The notes: generated by a model not told the origin, from the sequence alone. A stretch of 64,000 nucleotides of DNA from Planctomycetota bacterium (GCA_029553505.1 JAKPKY010000113.1:1-64000); one strand, 5' to 3'; positions 26,524-38,440 are shown, counted from the first letter of the stretch. Numbers and translations: made by a program.

Positions 26524-27738
26524 TCACGGCAGATCGTTCTTCATGATCTCGCGGAGGGCGACGGTGGCGTAGCAGCCGGACGGCGCGGTGAACGTGACCT
26601 CGATGAACTCGCCGCGCGCGTCGCGCCAGGCGGCGAGGTTCGGCTCGCCCAGGCGGAACCGCAGCGGCCGGCGCGTGCCCTTGGCGCGCAGGTGGTCCAC
26701 GCGCGTGAAGTCCTCCTGCGTGACGCGGTACTTGGCCAGGATTTCCCGCTCGATGCGTCCGGGCTCGCCCTCGGCGAGGTTGCAGCGATAGCCGACGATC
26801 GGGCCCGTGGGGCTGATCTCGAAGGCGCTCGCCCGCGGCTGCTCGCGCGCGGCGTCTTCGACGAGGAACACCCCGCCGGAGTCGGTCTTCTCCGCCAGGT
26901 CGCCGGGCAGGACGGCATCGAGCCCGTCGAGCCGCGCGATGAGCACGTCGTTGAAGATCTCGCTCTGGAAGGCCGAGACGTAGAGTCGCTTCATCCGCTT
27001 GTCGATGGCGGCCAGCGCCGCCACCGGGCTGCGGCGGCGCTTGTAGGCGATCAGCGCCTTGCGCGGGTCCACGTAGTGCCTCGGCCAGCGCTGCAGGGCG
27101 CGGTCGAGGTAGCCCGCGTCGAAGGCGTCGCGTGCGGCCTTGCAGTCGGGCGGGTCGTCGGGGATCGAGCGGCCCAGGAAGATGCGGACGAACTCGTCGA
27201 GATCGTTGCGGACCATGGCGGCGCCGAGTGCGGCCGTGTCGCCCCGGGCGCCGAACCGCTGCTCGCCGAAAAAGTTCGGCACGCCGCGCCGCTCGAGCGC
27301 CTCCAGGACGCGCCGGGCGGCGGGCAGCTTGCCCTCGCCCACGCCGCGGATGCGGATGGCGAACCGGTTGCCCGCGAGGTGGCCGATCCGCAGTTTGTTT
27401 CCGTGGAAGGTGATGTCGGAGACCTGCACTTGGCTGTCGCGGAAGCGGCGGAGGCGGTCGACGTCGGCGTGCTCCAGGCTCATCCACTGGGTGGTGACGG
27501 CCTGGGCGTCCTTCAGCCCGGCCACGCCGATGTCCGTCGGGCGGACGCCCATGTGCCGGGCGATGCGGTTGACCGCCACCGGCGTCGGGACGCCCGTCTT
27601 CGTCACGCGGAAGTAGGCGTGCGTTCCTCGCCCGCAGGGGGCGTACAGCGCCGCCTCGTCCACGCGGAAGTCCTCCACGTTCTCCTTGATCCGCCCGCCG
27701 ATTCCCGGCAGGTGGTTTGTCAGGTACGGAAGGTCCAT
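26524..27738 (-). CDS. truD: tRNA pseudouridine synthase TruD
   Basis: GTHAYFRVTKTGVPTPVAVNRIARHMGVRPTDIGVAGLKDAQAVTTQWMSLE; NFFGEQRFG. Confidence 0.92.
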   Translation of the reverse strand: MDLPYLTNHLPGIGGRIKENVEDFRVDEAALYAPCGRGTHAYFRVTKTGVPTPVAVNRIARHMGVRPTDIGVAGLKDAQAVTTQWMSLEHADVDRLRRFRDSQVQVSDITFHGNKLRIGHLAGNRFAIRIRGVGEGKLPAARRVLEALERRGVPNFFGEQRFGARGDTAALGAAMVRNDLDEFVRIFLGRSIPDDPPDCKAARDAFDAGYLDRALQRWPRHYVDPRKALIAYKRRRSPVAALAAIDKRMKRLYVSAFQSEIFNDVLIARLDGLDAVLPGDLAEKTDSGGVFLVEDAAREQPRASAFEISPTGPIVGYRCNLAEGEPGRIEREILAKYRVTQEDFTRVDHLRAKGTRRPLRFRLGEPNLAAWRDARGEFIEVTFTAPSGCYATVALREIMKNDLP

Positions 27739-27754
27739 GGGGTCCTCGCGGTTC

Positions 27755-28309
27755 TCAGCGGGCGCCGGGCCAGGGGGTCTCTTCGCAGCCGTTGGCGCGG
27801 TTCGCCTGGCGCGCCAGCGTGAACAGCAGATCGCTCAGGCGGTTGAGGTAGTGCAGGACGATGCGCGGGATTCGGCTTTCGCTGTCCACGGCCTTGACCG
27901 CGGCGCGCTCCGCGCGTCGGCAGACGGTCCGCGCCACGTGCAGCCTGGCGGCGAGTTCGCAGCCTCGCGGCAGGATGAAGTGCCCCAGGTCGCCCAGCTG
28001 CCCGGCGGCGCGGTCCATCTGCTGCTCCATGCGGCGGACGGGTGTTTCGTCGAGGGTGACCTTCGGCGCGGCGCCGGTGCCGGCGGCGGCCAGCAGCGCC
28101 CCCACCACCATCAGCTCCTGCTGGGTCTGGGCGAGCACGTCGCGGATCTCGGCGCAGGCGTCGTCGCAGGCGGACAGGCACAGGCCTAGGTGCGAGCTCA
28201 GTTCGTCCACGGAGCCGACGGCCTCCAGCATCGCGTCGCTCTTGGGGACGCGTCGTCCGCCGGGGCGGGTGGTGAAACCCTCGTCGCCGCCGCTGGTGTA
28301 GATGGTCAT
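27755..28309 (-). CDS. Cob(I)yrinic acid a,c-diamide adenosyltransferase, PduO type
   Basis: IYTSGGDEGFTTRPGGRRVPKSD, ELSSHLGLCLSACDD, FILPRGCELAARLHVARTVCRRAER, YLNRLSDLLFTLAR. Confidence 0.9.
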   Translation of the reverse strand: MTIYTSGGDEGFTTRPGGRRVPKSDAMLEAVGSVDELSSHLGLCLSACDDACAEIRDVLAQTQQELMVVGALLAAAGTGAAPKVTLDETPVRRMEQQMDRAAGQLGDLGHFILPRGCELAARLHVARTVCRRAERAAVKAVDSESRIPRIVLHYLNRLSDLLFTLARQANRANGCEETPWPGAR

Positions 28310-28558
28310 GGCTGCTCCTTGTTGAAGGCGCTGGGTCAAGTCCCTCTCCATACAGCGCCGCGGGCGAGAATGCAACCTTCGCGGTTCGGCGCCGGCGGCG
28401 GGCGCACCCGATCGGGCGGCCAAAACGCCGCGCCGCGAGAGGGAAAACGGCGGGATTTTCGCCCCGTCGGCGAGGGAAAAAGACAGCGGCGCCGCAGGCG
28501 GGCGCGGAGCGCCGAGAGCAAGTTGTTAATCCTTACACTGCAATCGGTTATGTACCAC

Positions 28559-28585
28559 AAAAACCCGTCCCTGCGCGGGCTTTTT
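28559..28585. terminator. Possible bidirectional terminator in divergent intergenic region
   Basis: AAAAACCCG...CGGGCTTTTT. Confidence 0.5.
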
Positions 28586-28586
28586 A

Positions 28587-31201
<2,615 letters not shown>

Positions 31202-31229
31202 GCCCGTCAATTGCCCATTGGCGGGGCGC

Positions 31230-31252
31230 CACGCACAACTCCGTTGTGCGTG
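31230..31252. repeat. Perfect 10-bp hairpin with 3-nt loop after gyrB
   Basis: CACGCACAAC-TCC-GTTGTGCGTG. Confidence 0.75.
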
Positions 31253-31253
31253 C

Positions 31254-31319
31254 GTGCCGTGGTTTGCAAAACGTGGGTGCCGTGGTTTGCGGCGCGTGGG
31301 TACGGGTGCCGTGGTTTGC
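31254..31319 (+). repeat. Three direct copies of GTGCCGTGGTTTGC
   Basis: 31254-31267, 31277-31290, 31306-31319, all identical. Confidence 0.9.
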
Positions 31320-31348
31320 GGAGTCCCGACGGGACGAAGCAACCACGT
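31305..31348. repeat. Palindromic element GGTGCCGTGGTTTGCGGAGTCCCG-A-CGGGACGAAGCAACCACGT
   Basis: Related inverted copy at 38485-38535. Confidence 0.8.
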
Positions 31349-31352
31349 AGCG

Positions 31353-31431
31353 GCAGGGATGAACACGGATGCACGCGGATCGCTGGTTTTCACAACCATT
31401 CTTATCCGCGTTTATTCCTGTTTATCCCTGC
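31353..31431. repeat. Bare palindromic GCAGGGAT element (28-nt arms, 23-nt spacer)
   Basis: Arms 31353-31380 and 31404-31431 match 23/28; same family flanks rusA-like gene. Confidence 0.85.
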
Positions 31432-31503
31432 CGATTGTTTTGTTGGAATCAAGACTGGGGCTTCCCGGGGGTGACAATTTCCCGTGCGTCGGAGAAGCAG
31501 AAA

Positions 31504-31531
31504 GAAACCCCGCTTGACAGCGGGGGCTTGT
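31504..31531. repeat. CCCCGCTTGACAGCGGGGGCTTGT unit
   Basis: Nearly identical to 26438-26465. Confidence 0.8.
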
Positions 31532-31656
31532 TCGAACCTCTTCCCTCCGGCTGGGGCATCCGTCTCTTTGATCCCGTTCCCCCCTTCCTCACTCGACATT
31601 GGTCATTAGACATTTGTCATTGGTTTTTCTGTTCGCGTTGTTCGCGGCAAAAAAAC

Positions 31657-31786
31657 GGACAGGCGAGATGCCTGTCCAACAAAACGGCGCGAAAAAAGGG
31701 CGACGCACAAGGTGGAGGGAGACCTTGGCATCGCCCCAAGTAGCCGCATCCCAGATGTAGGCGGAGGGAGACCTACATCGCTTGGG
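31657..31786. repeat. Array of three consecutive hairpins, two with apical GGAGGGAG
   Basis: GGACAGGC/GCCTGTCC; GGGCGA-CAAGGT/ACCTTG-TCGCCC; CCCAAG-GATGTAGG/CCTACATC-CTTGGG. Confidence 0.65.
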
Positions 31787-32282
31787 TTGCAGCGGACAAC
31801 CGTCTGTCACAGCCGTAATTATATTTCGGAAGCGCCCGCCCGCAATCTTTAACCCATTTCACGAGCGGATTTTCTGCTCTTTCGCAAGGCGGGACTTCCG
31901 AAAAACGCGGTTTCGCAAACAGGCACAGACTTCCGGAAACGGTTTCTGACATCCCACATCGACGGCGTGTTCCGCAGCGAATCGTCGAGGCTGGATTGCA
32001 GCCTCCCGGGGAGGCGCGGCGTCGCGGACGCATCCCCGGAATGGACCGTTTGCGACCCCGGACGGCGAGGCGTTCTCCCGGCGTGGGGCTGCTCCGCCGC
32101 GACGACGCCAACACCCCGTCGCCCATCCGGACGCCGGGCACTCCGTCGCCGCGACGCCCGCACTCCGTCACATCCCGCTGCTTCGACTCTCGGCCTTCCC
32201 TGGCCGATCTGCTCCTCGGACGCCGTGCGTCAATCCAGCCGTGGCAGGCAATCCCGGCGCCCGGCTCTCTCTCCCGATTCGT

Positions 32283-35200
32283 TCAGCTGCACCCCAGCGA
32301 CGAGCCGCAGTTGTAGCACTTGTAGCAGTTTCCGTTCCGCACGGTGATCGACCCGCAGACGTCGCAGGCGGGCGCGTCTTCCTGGTAGTGGGAGAACTGC
32401 TGGTCGATGCGCTCGATCCGCGCCAGGCGCGGAGAGAGCGTTTCGGTGGCGGCCTGCGCCTGGGCCCGCACGGCGCCCTTGGTGTCCCCGTTTCCGCCGC
32501 CGGGGCGGTCGGAGACGTAGCTGCCGGACGAAGAGGCGCCCACAGGCCTCCGGACATCCTTGTCAGAGGCCTGTGTGGCGCGGCCAGGTTCCGAGGACGC
32601 TTCGTCATCCTTGACTGCCTCGGGCGCTGCTTTCGTTGCCGGCTTGAAGCCGGGAATCCCCGGGAGAACCGTCCCGCCGGAGCCCTCGGAACGATTCGGC
32701 ACGTTCTGGTTTCGGTACTCCTCCAGGAAGGTGATTCCCAGCCAGCGGAAGACGTAATCCACGATGCTCTTGGCGAAGGGGATGTCGCGGTTCTTGGTCA
32801 TGCCCGTGGGCTCGAACCGCTGGTGCGAGAACTTCTTGACGAGCGCCTCCAGGGGCACGCCGTACTGGAGGCAAAGGCTGATGGCCGTCGCGAAGGCGTC
32901 CATCATCCCGCCGACAGTCGAGCCTTCTTTCGCCATGGTGATGAACAGTTCGCCGGGCGTCCCGTCCTCGTAGAGCCCGACGTTGAGGTATCCCTCGTGC
33001 CCGGCGACGTCGAACTTGTGGGTGATCGACGGGCGGGTCGCCGGCAGGCGGTGGCGGTGCGGCGCGTTCTTGGCCAGCTCGAGCTGCTCGGCGCTGATCG
33101 CTTCCACGGCCTCCTTGATGGCGAGTTTCTTGTCGGCGTTCTTGTCCACGTTCAGCGGCTGGGTGCGCTTCGACCCGTCGCGGTAGATCGCCACCGCCTT
33201 CAGGCCGAGTTTCCAACCGTCCACGTAGACTTGGCGGATGTCCTCGGGGGTGGCCTCCTTGGGCATGTTGACCGTCTTGGAGATCGCGCCGGACAGGAAC
33301 GGCTGGACCGCCGACATCATGCGGATGTGGCCCATGTAGTGGATGCAGCGCTGCCCGTTGGCGGGCTTGAACGCGCAGTCGAAGACGGGCAGATGCTCCT
33401 CGGACAGGTGCGGGGCGCCCTCGATGGTGTCGTGCTCGTCGATGAACTCGATGATCTCCGAGACCTGCTGGGCGGTGTATCCGAGGCGTTCCAGCGCCAG
33501 CGGGACGGTGCGGTTGACGATCTTGAACATTCCGCCGCCGGCCAGCAGCTTGTACTTGACCAGCGCGATGTCCGGCTCGATGCCCGTCGTGTCGCAGTCC
33601 ATCATGAACCCGATGGTCCCGGTCGGCGCCAGGACGCTCACTTGGGCGTTGCGGTACCCGAACTGCTCCCCGGCTTCGAGGGCCTCGTCCCACGCGGCGG
33701 CGGCGGCCTCCAGCAGCTCGTCTGCGCAGTGCGCTCCGTCGATGTGGTCGACGGCCTGCCGGTGCATCCCGATGACCCGCAGCATGGACTGGCGGTTGCG
33801 GTAGTACTGGGGGAAGGTTCCCATCCGGCTGGCGAGTTCGGCGCTGGTGGCGTAGGCGGTTCCGGTCATGACGGCAGTGACCGCGCCCGCGACCGCGCGC
33901 CCGCCGTCGCTGTCGTACGGCAGGCCCAGCGACATGATCAGCGCGCCGAGGTTCGCATAGCCCAGGCCCAGGGGGCGGAACTCGTGGCTGTTGCGGCAGA
34001 TCCGCTCGCTCGGGTAGCTGGCGTGGTCCACCAGCGTCTCCTGGGCGATCACCAACACCCGCACGGCCGCGCGGAACCGCGCCACGTCGAACGACCCGTC
34101 GGGCAGGCGGAACTTCATCAGGTTCAGGCTCGCCAGGTTGCAGGCCGAATCGTTCAGGAACATGTATTCGCTGCACGGGTTCGACGCGCAGATCTCGCCG
34201 CTGTCCGGGCAGGTGTTCCAGCGGTTGACCGTCGTGTGGTACTGCACGCCCGGGTCGCCGCAGATGTGCGTGCCCTGGGCGATCAGGTCCAGCAGTTCCT
34301 TGGCCTTGTGCTTGCCCATCGGCTGGCCACTCGTCACCGCGTAGGTCTGCCAGTCCGCGTCGTCCTGCGCCGCCTGCATGAACTCGTCCGTCACGCGGAT
34401 CGACAGGTTGGCGTTCTGGAACATCACCGAACTGTACGCCTCGCCGCCGAACGAGCCGTCATAGCCCGCGTCGATCAGCGCCCAGGCCTTCTTCTCCTCG
34501 TCCATCTTGGCGGTGATGAACTCGCGGATGTCCGGATGGTCGCACCGCAGCGACTGCATCTTGGCGGCGCGGCGCGTCTTTCCGCCCGACTTGATCACGC
34601 CGGCGATCTGGTCGTACACCCGCATGAAGCTCAGCGGACCCGAAGGCGTGCCGCCGCCGGCCAGCTTTTCTCGGCTGGACCGCAGCGTCGACAGGTCAGT
34701 GCCCGTTCCGCTGCCGTACTTGAACAGCATGGCCTCGGCCGTCGCGAGGCGCATGATGTCCTCCATGCTGTCCTCGACCGACTGGATGAAGCACGCCGAC
34801 GCCTGCGGATACTCGTAGTTACGGAGCGTGCGGACGGCCTGGTTCTGCTTGGCGTCCCAGTGGAAGTTGCCCTCCGAGCCCGGCACGCCGTTGACGTGGT
34901 ACAGACCGACGTTGAACCACACCGGCGAATTGAACGACGCGTACTGGTTCACGCACAGGTACGTCAGCTCGTTGTAGAAGCGCTCGGCGTCGGCCTCGTC
35001 GGCGAACACGCCGTCGGCGGCCGCCCAGTCCGTGATCGTGCGCGTCACGCGATGGACCAGCTGGCGGACCGACTTCTCCCGCTCGGTCTTGCCGTTCTCC
35101 CCGTAGAAATACTTGCTGACCACCACGTTCGTGGCGAGCTGGCTCCAGTCGGCCGGAACTTCCACGTCCGACTGCTCGAAGATCGTATTGCCCTTCTCGT

Positions 35201-35381
35201 CGGCGATGCGGGCCGAACGCTTCTCCCACGTCACCTGGTCCAGCGGGTTCTCGCCCGGCGTGGAGAAGGTGGGTTCAATCCGCAGCCCCGACTGTCCGTT
35301 GCGGCCGGCGGGAAGCTGCTGATTCTCATTGCTCTCCGAAGGGTTTTTCGTCTCGCGCCGCACCATTTGCACTGCTCCCAA
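32283..35381 (-). CDS. nrdJ: Vitamin B12-dependent (class II) ribonucleoside-diphosphate reductase
   Basis: RFYNELTYLCVNQYASFNSPVWFNVGLY, SACFIQSVEDSMEDIM, NPCSEYMFLNDSACNLASLNLM, C-terminal Cys-rich GNCYKCYNCGSSLGCS. Confidence 0.95.
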   Translation of the reverse strand: MGAVQMVRRETKNPSESNENQQLPAGRNGQSGLRIEPTFSTPGENPLDQVTWEKRSARIADEKGNTIFEQSDVEVPADWSQLATNVVVSKYFYGENGKTEREKSVRQLVHRVTRTITDWAAADGVFADEADAERFYNELTYLCVNQYASFNSPVWFNVGLYHVNGVPGSEGNFHWDAKQNQAVRTLRNYEYPQASACFIQSVEDSMEDIMRLATAEAMLFKYGSGTGTDLSTLRSSREKLAGGGTPSGPLSFMRVYDQIAGVIKSGGKTRRAAKMQSLRCDHPDIREFITAKMDEEKKAWALIDAGYDGSFGGEAYSSVMFQNANLSIRVTDEFMQAAQDDADWQTYAVTSGQPMGKHKAKELLDLIAQGTHICGDPGVQYHTTVNRWNTCPDSGEICASNPCSEYMFLNDSACNLASLNLMKFRLPDGSFDVARFRAAVRVLVIAQETLVDHASYPSERICRNSHEFRPLGLGYANLGALIMSLGLPYDSDGGRAVAGAVTAVMTGTAYATSAELASRMGTFPQYYRNRQSMLRVIGMHRQAVDHIDGAHCADELLEAAAAAWDEALEAGEQFGYRNAQVSVLAPTGTIGFMMDCDTTGIEPDIALVKYKLLAGGGMFKIVNRTVPLALERLGYTAQQVSEIIEFIDEHDTIEGAPHLSEEHLPVFDCAFKPANGQRCIHYMGHIRMMSAVQPFLSGAISKTVNMPKEATPEDIRQVYVDGWKLGLKAVAIYRDGSKRTQPLNVDKNADKKLAIKEAVEAISAEQLELAKNAPHRHRLPATRPSITHKFDVAGHEGYLNVGLYEDGTPGELFITMAKEGSTVGGMMDAFATAISLCLQYGVPLEALVKKFSHQRFEPTGMTKNRDIPFAKSIVDYVFRWLGITFLEEYRNQNVPNRSEGSGGTVLPGIPGFKPATKAAPEAVKDDEASSEPGRATQASDKDVRRPVGASSSGSYVSDRPGGGNGDTKGAVRAQAQAATETLSPRLARIERIDQQFSHYQEDAPACDVCGSITVRNGNCYKCYNCGSSLGCS

Positions 35382-35594
35382 ACCATTTATGATGAAGAAT
35401 GAATTAATTGTTCTCGCTTGGGCCCCGAGTTTCGGGGCGGCGTCGGTTTCTCAGCCACACGGGCACAACGCGGGCGCAAAAGCAGCACATTGGCCGCATC
35501 CGTCTTTGCTTTTCAATCCATTCTGCCCTGGCCGACAGAGACGATGTGTTGCCGCATCCCATACATGCCATGAAACCGACGAATAGTAACGATA

Positions 35595-35642
35595 GCCCAA
35601 CATATAGTGTCCTTCAAGGGAAATATCTCCAAAATATTGTGA
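35595..35642 (-). promoter_or_regulatory. Tandem NrdR boxes upstream of nrdJ
   Basis: GCCCAACATATAGTGT (35595-35610) and CTCCAAAATATTGTGA (35627-35642), 32-bp start-to-start, against consensus acaCwAtATaTwGtgt. Confidence 0.78.
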
Positions 35643-35719
35643 TCTTCTCTAACTAATTGGAAAAGCGATACTTCCGGGACACTCCGTCGCAATGTCAACA
35701 CCTCTCAACACCGTACATC

Positions 35720-35749
35720 ATTCTAACATGCGAGGGCGTTTTTTGTCAA
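35720..35749 (-). promoter_or_regulatory. Predicted promoter TTGACA-18-TAGAAT toward nrdJ
   Basis: 6/6 -35 and 5/6 -10 on minus strand. Confidence 0.6.
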
Positions 35750-35953
35750 GCGCCCTATATATGGGGCCTCGGATAAAAATGTGCACAACCTATTGGCTTC
35801 CTGTGGAAAACATGTAGATTCATTGTGGTGTTGCGCGGGGCGGGCGAGGCAGTGCGGAAACACCTGGCCTTTTATTGCGTCTCCACCCATAATTATCGCA
35901 CTCAAAACTCCGCGAAAAGCGCCCGTTTTTTGGCAAAATGCCTGGAGATTGCG

Positions 35954-36574
35954 ATGAAACTTCGACCGATCTGCGTCTTTCTCGGCGGGATCGCGGCGGG
36001 AATCGTCGGAACGTGGCTGGTCCTGAGCTACAGGAATTCCACCGGCCTGTTCGTCGGCGACACCGGCTCGGCCATGACGCGCCCCTCTCACTGGGCGCGC
36101 AAGATCGACCGCCCGCCGCTGCGGAACTTCCACCAGGTCGCGCCCGGCCTCTACCGCGGCGCCCAGCCGGACGCCGCCGGCTTCCGCGAGTTGGAGAAGA
36201 TGGGCGTGCGCACGGTGGTCAACCTGCGACTGACCGGCTCCGACCGCGACGAGCTCAAGGGCACCGCGCTGGCCTACGAGCATATCGCCGTGGAGGCGTG
36301 GGATCTGGACGAGGACGAGGTGGTGCGCTTCCTGCGGATCGCGCGCGACCCGGCGCGGGCGCCGCTGTTCGTGCATTGCAGCCACGGCGCCGACCGCACC
36401 GGCGCGATGTGCGCCGTCTATCGCGTGGTCGTGCAGGGCTGGAGCAAGGACGACGCGATCGACGAGATGACCCACGGCGGATTCGGCTACCACGTGATGT
36501 GGGACGACCTGCTCGATTACCTCCGCGGCCTGGACGTGGAGAAGCTTCGCCGCCTGTCCGCCCCGCCGCCGTAA
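35954..36574 (+). CDS. Membrane-anchored dual-specificity/tyrosine phosphatase-like protein
   Basis: N-terminal TM; CX5R signature HCSHGADRTGAMCAVYRVV. Confidence 0.8.
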   Translation: MKLRPICVFLGGIAAGIVGTWLVLSYRNSTGLFVGDTGSAMTRPSHWARKIDRPPLRNFHQVAPGLYRGAQPDAAGFRELEKMGVRTVVNLRLTGSDRDELKGTALAYEHIAVEAWDLDEDEVVRFLRIARDPARAPLFVHCSHGADRTGAMCAVYRVVVQGWSKDDAIDEMTHGGFGYHVMWDDLLDYLRGLDVEKLRRLSAPPP

Positions 36575-36678
36575 CGCCCGCCGCGCGGCCCGCAGCATCG
36601 CATGCATTCATCTTCGGGTAGGCGCCACGCGGCCGTACGGCTTGCCGTTCGGCTAGGTTTCCTTCCCCAAGACAGTTC

Positions 36679-36704
36679 GCAGGGATCAACAGGAGGAACG
36701 CGGA
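36679..36704 (+). repeat. Degenerate single arm of the GCAGGGAT repeat
   Basis: GCAGGGATCAACAGGAGGAACGCGGA versus GCAGGGATAAACAGGAATAAACGCGGA. Confidence 0.65.
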
Positions 36705-36725
36705 CAGGCACGGGGAAGCTGTGCA

Positions 36726-36745
36726 GGCCCGAAGGGCCGACCGGA
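36726..36745. repeat. Second copy of GGCCCGAAGGGCCGACCGGA
   Basis: Identical to 26275-26294. Confidence 0.85.
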
Positions 36746-36860
36746 CTTTTTCGTTTCCCCCATGCCATGGCCGGGCGAAAGTCATACAATACGATCGCCG
36801 AACGGGATTGATTGTGTCCCCTGTGTTCCCACGGGAAACTCCGATGGAAAGGCGACACCA

Positions 36861-38417
36861 ATGATCCGTTACTCGTGCTCCAAGTGCGGCAAGAAGTTTC
36901 AAGCCTCCGACGACTCGTCAGGCAAAAAGGTCCGGTGTCCCGAGTGCGGCATCGAATTGACGCCGATGGAACCGGACGCCTCCCAGGCCGTCTCGCCCCC
37001 CGGCGGAGAGAACGCGCAACCGTCGAACTCATGCCCGCATTGCGGGCGCGAGCTGCCCCAAGGCGCGTGCGTGTGCGTCCATTGCGGGCTGGACCTTCGC
37101 ACCGGCCGCCCCCTCGCCACGACCGTCGAGAGGTCCCCCCAGCGCAAGGGTCCGATCCTCGCCGGGACGGGCAGGGGGAAAAAACTCGCCATCGCGGCGG
37201 TTCTTTGCGTCGCCTTGGGAGTCGCGGCTGTCGGAGCCTTCTGGCTGACCCGCAAGGGAGATGCGGACAACGAACGCGACGGCGACTCCGCCTCGCTGCC
37301 CAGGATTCATGCCTTCCAGGGGCCCCAGCCGTGGGAGTTCGCCGTCCGGATCGAGGCCGAATCCATTCCCGAGGACAAAGAGACCGAAGCGATATCCGAG
37401 TTCCGATCCATGCAAACCCTCGTCCGTCCGGGGGAGTACAGAGGCATTCCCGTGCTTCCGGTGCTGTCGCCCCGGCACAACGCGAATGCCGCATACGATC
37501 CCGAGAGCCGGAAGGGATCGGTCGAATCGATCCATCACATTCAGTTGACCGGAAAGGACGACGCCGTATTCCTCCGGCTGGAGAAATTTCCTGAATTGGC
37601 CAAGCATCCGGCCGACGTCAAACCGCAGGGGTGGAATGACCTTCTCCTCTGGAAGGAAAACGATCACGACGTACGTTTCCAGTTGCTTTACACCGACTAC
37701 GCCAGCGTGGTGGATGGATTGTTCCGGGGCAAGGTCCAGCCGGACGGATCCATACGCGGAACCGTGGAGGGAACCGTCTTCCTGTTTCACGGGCGTCTCG
37801 CCGTGGCCAGGTGCAACATCAAGACGGGCGCCTTCTCCCTGACTGCGGCGCCGGACAGTCCGGATCGACACATGAATCCTTTCGGAGAGCCGGCCGTGGC
37901 GTTCTCCGGACAGAAAACCTGGAAGCTCAAACTGGCGTACTCCGTTCCCTTGAAAAAAACCTTTCACGTACCTGATGCCCAGAAGGCCAGGCAGTATGCG
38001 GACCTTCGCTCCACCGCCGGCGGAGGGGTCACCCTGGTCAACGATCACAGAACGGCTCGGTTGATCGTCATGTGCTCCCCGACAATCCGGCTGGAAGGCG
38101 ATGGCCGGAAAATCTTCCTGACGTGCGAAAAGGCCTGTTCGCTTCCGAGAGCCCCGAAAACCGCCCTGCCTCCCGAGACCCTGTCCTTTGACCTTTGGGA
38201 GTCGGACCAGAGATCGATCTGCTTTCCTCTACGGGTGCGAGTCGGATCGCTCTACCTTGATTGCGTGGTCTTCGGTAAGTTTGACGCCACCGGCAAATTG
38301 CATGCGGTTTTCGACGGAAGCGTCTTTTGCCCGTCCGTAGGAATGGGACAATCCGACCGATACGACCTGGTCGCGGACGGCAATTTCTCCCTGGAGCCTG
38401 TCGCGTCTGCCGACTAA
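36861..38417 (+). CDS. Zinc-ribbon-containing membrane protein of unknown function
   Basis: MIRYSCSKCGKKFQASDDSSGKKVRCPECG, second CPHCGRELPQGACVCVHCG ribbon, then TM. Confidence 0.65.
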   Translation: MIRYSCSKCGKKFQASDDSSGKKVRCPECGIELTPMEPDASQAVSPPGGENAQPSNSCPHCGRELPQGACVCVHCGLDLRTGRPLATTVERSPQRKGPILAGTGRGKKLAIAAVLCVALGVAAVGAFWLTRKGDADNERDGDSASLPRIHAFQGPQPWEFAVRIEAESIPEDKETEAISEFRSMQTLVRPGEYRGIPVLPVLSPRHNANAAYDPESRKGSVESIHHIQLTGKDDAVFLRLEKFPELAKHPADVKPQGWNDLLLWKENDHDVRFQLLYTDYASVVDGLFRGKVQPDGSIRGTVEGTVFLFHGRLAVARCNIKTGAFSLTAAPDSPDRHMNPFGEPAVAFSGQKTWKLKLAYSVPLKKTFHVPDAQKARQYADLRSTAGGGVTLVNDHRTARLIVMCSPTIRLEGDGRKIFLTCEKACSLPRAPKTALPPETLSFDLWESDQRSICFPLRVRVGSLYLDCVVFGKFDATGKLHAVFDGSVFCPSVGMGQSDRYDLVADGNFSLEPVASAD

Positions 38418-38440
38418 CAAACGCCGGAAAAGGGGGTGGC

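Noticed and set aside
31254-31319. CRISPR array after gyrB
   Set aside because: Three 14-nt repeats with 9- and 15-nt gaps; far too short for CRISPR and no cas genes.
31850-32280. RNase P RNA, tmRNA or SRP RNA in the gyrB-nrdJ gap
   Set aside because: Did not find the characteristic conserved blocks of these RNAs on either strand by eye; a covariance-model search would be decisive.
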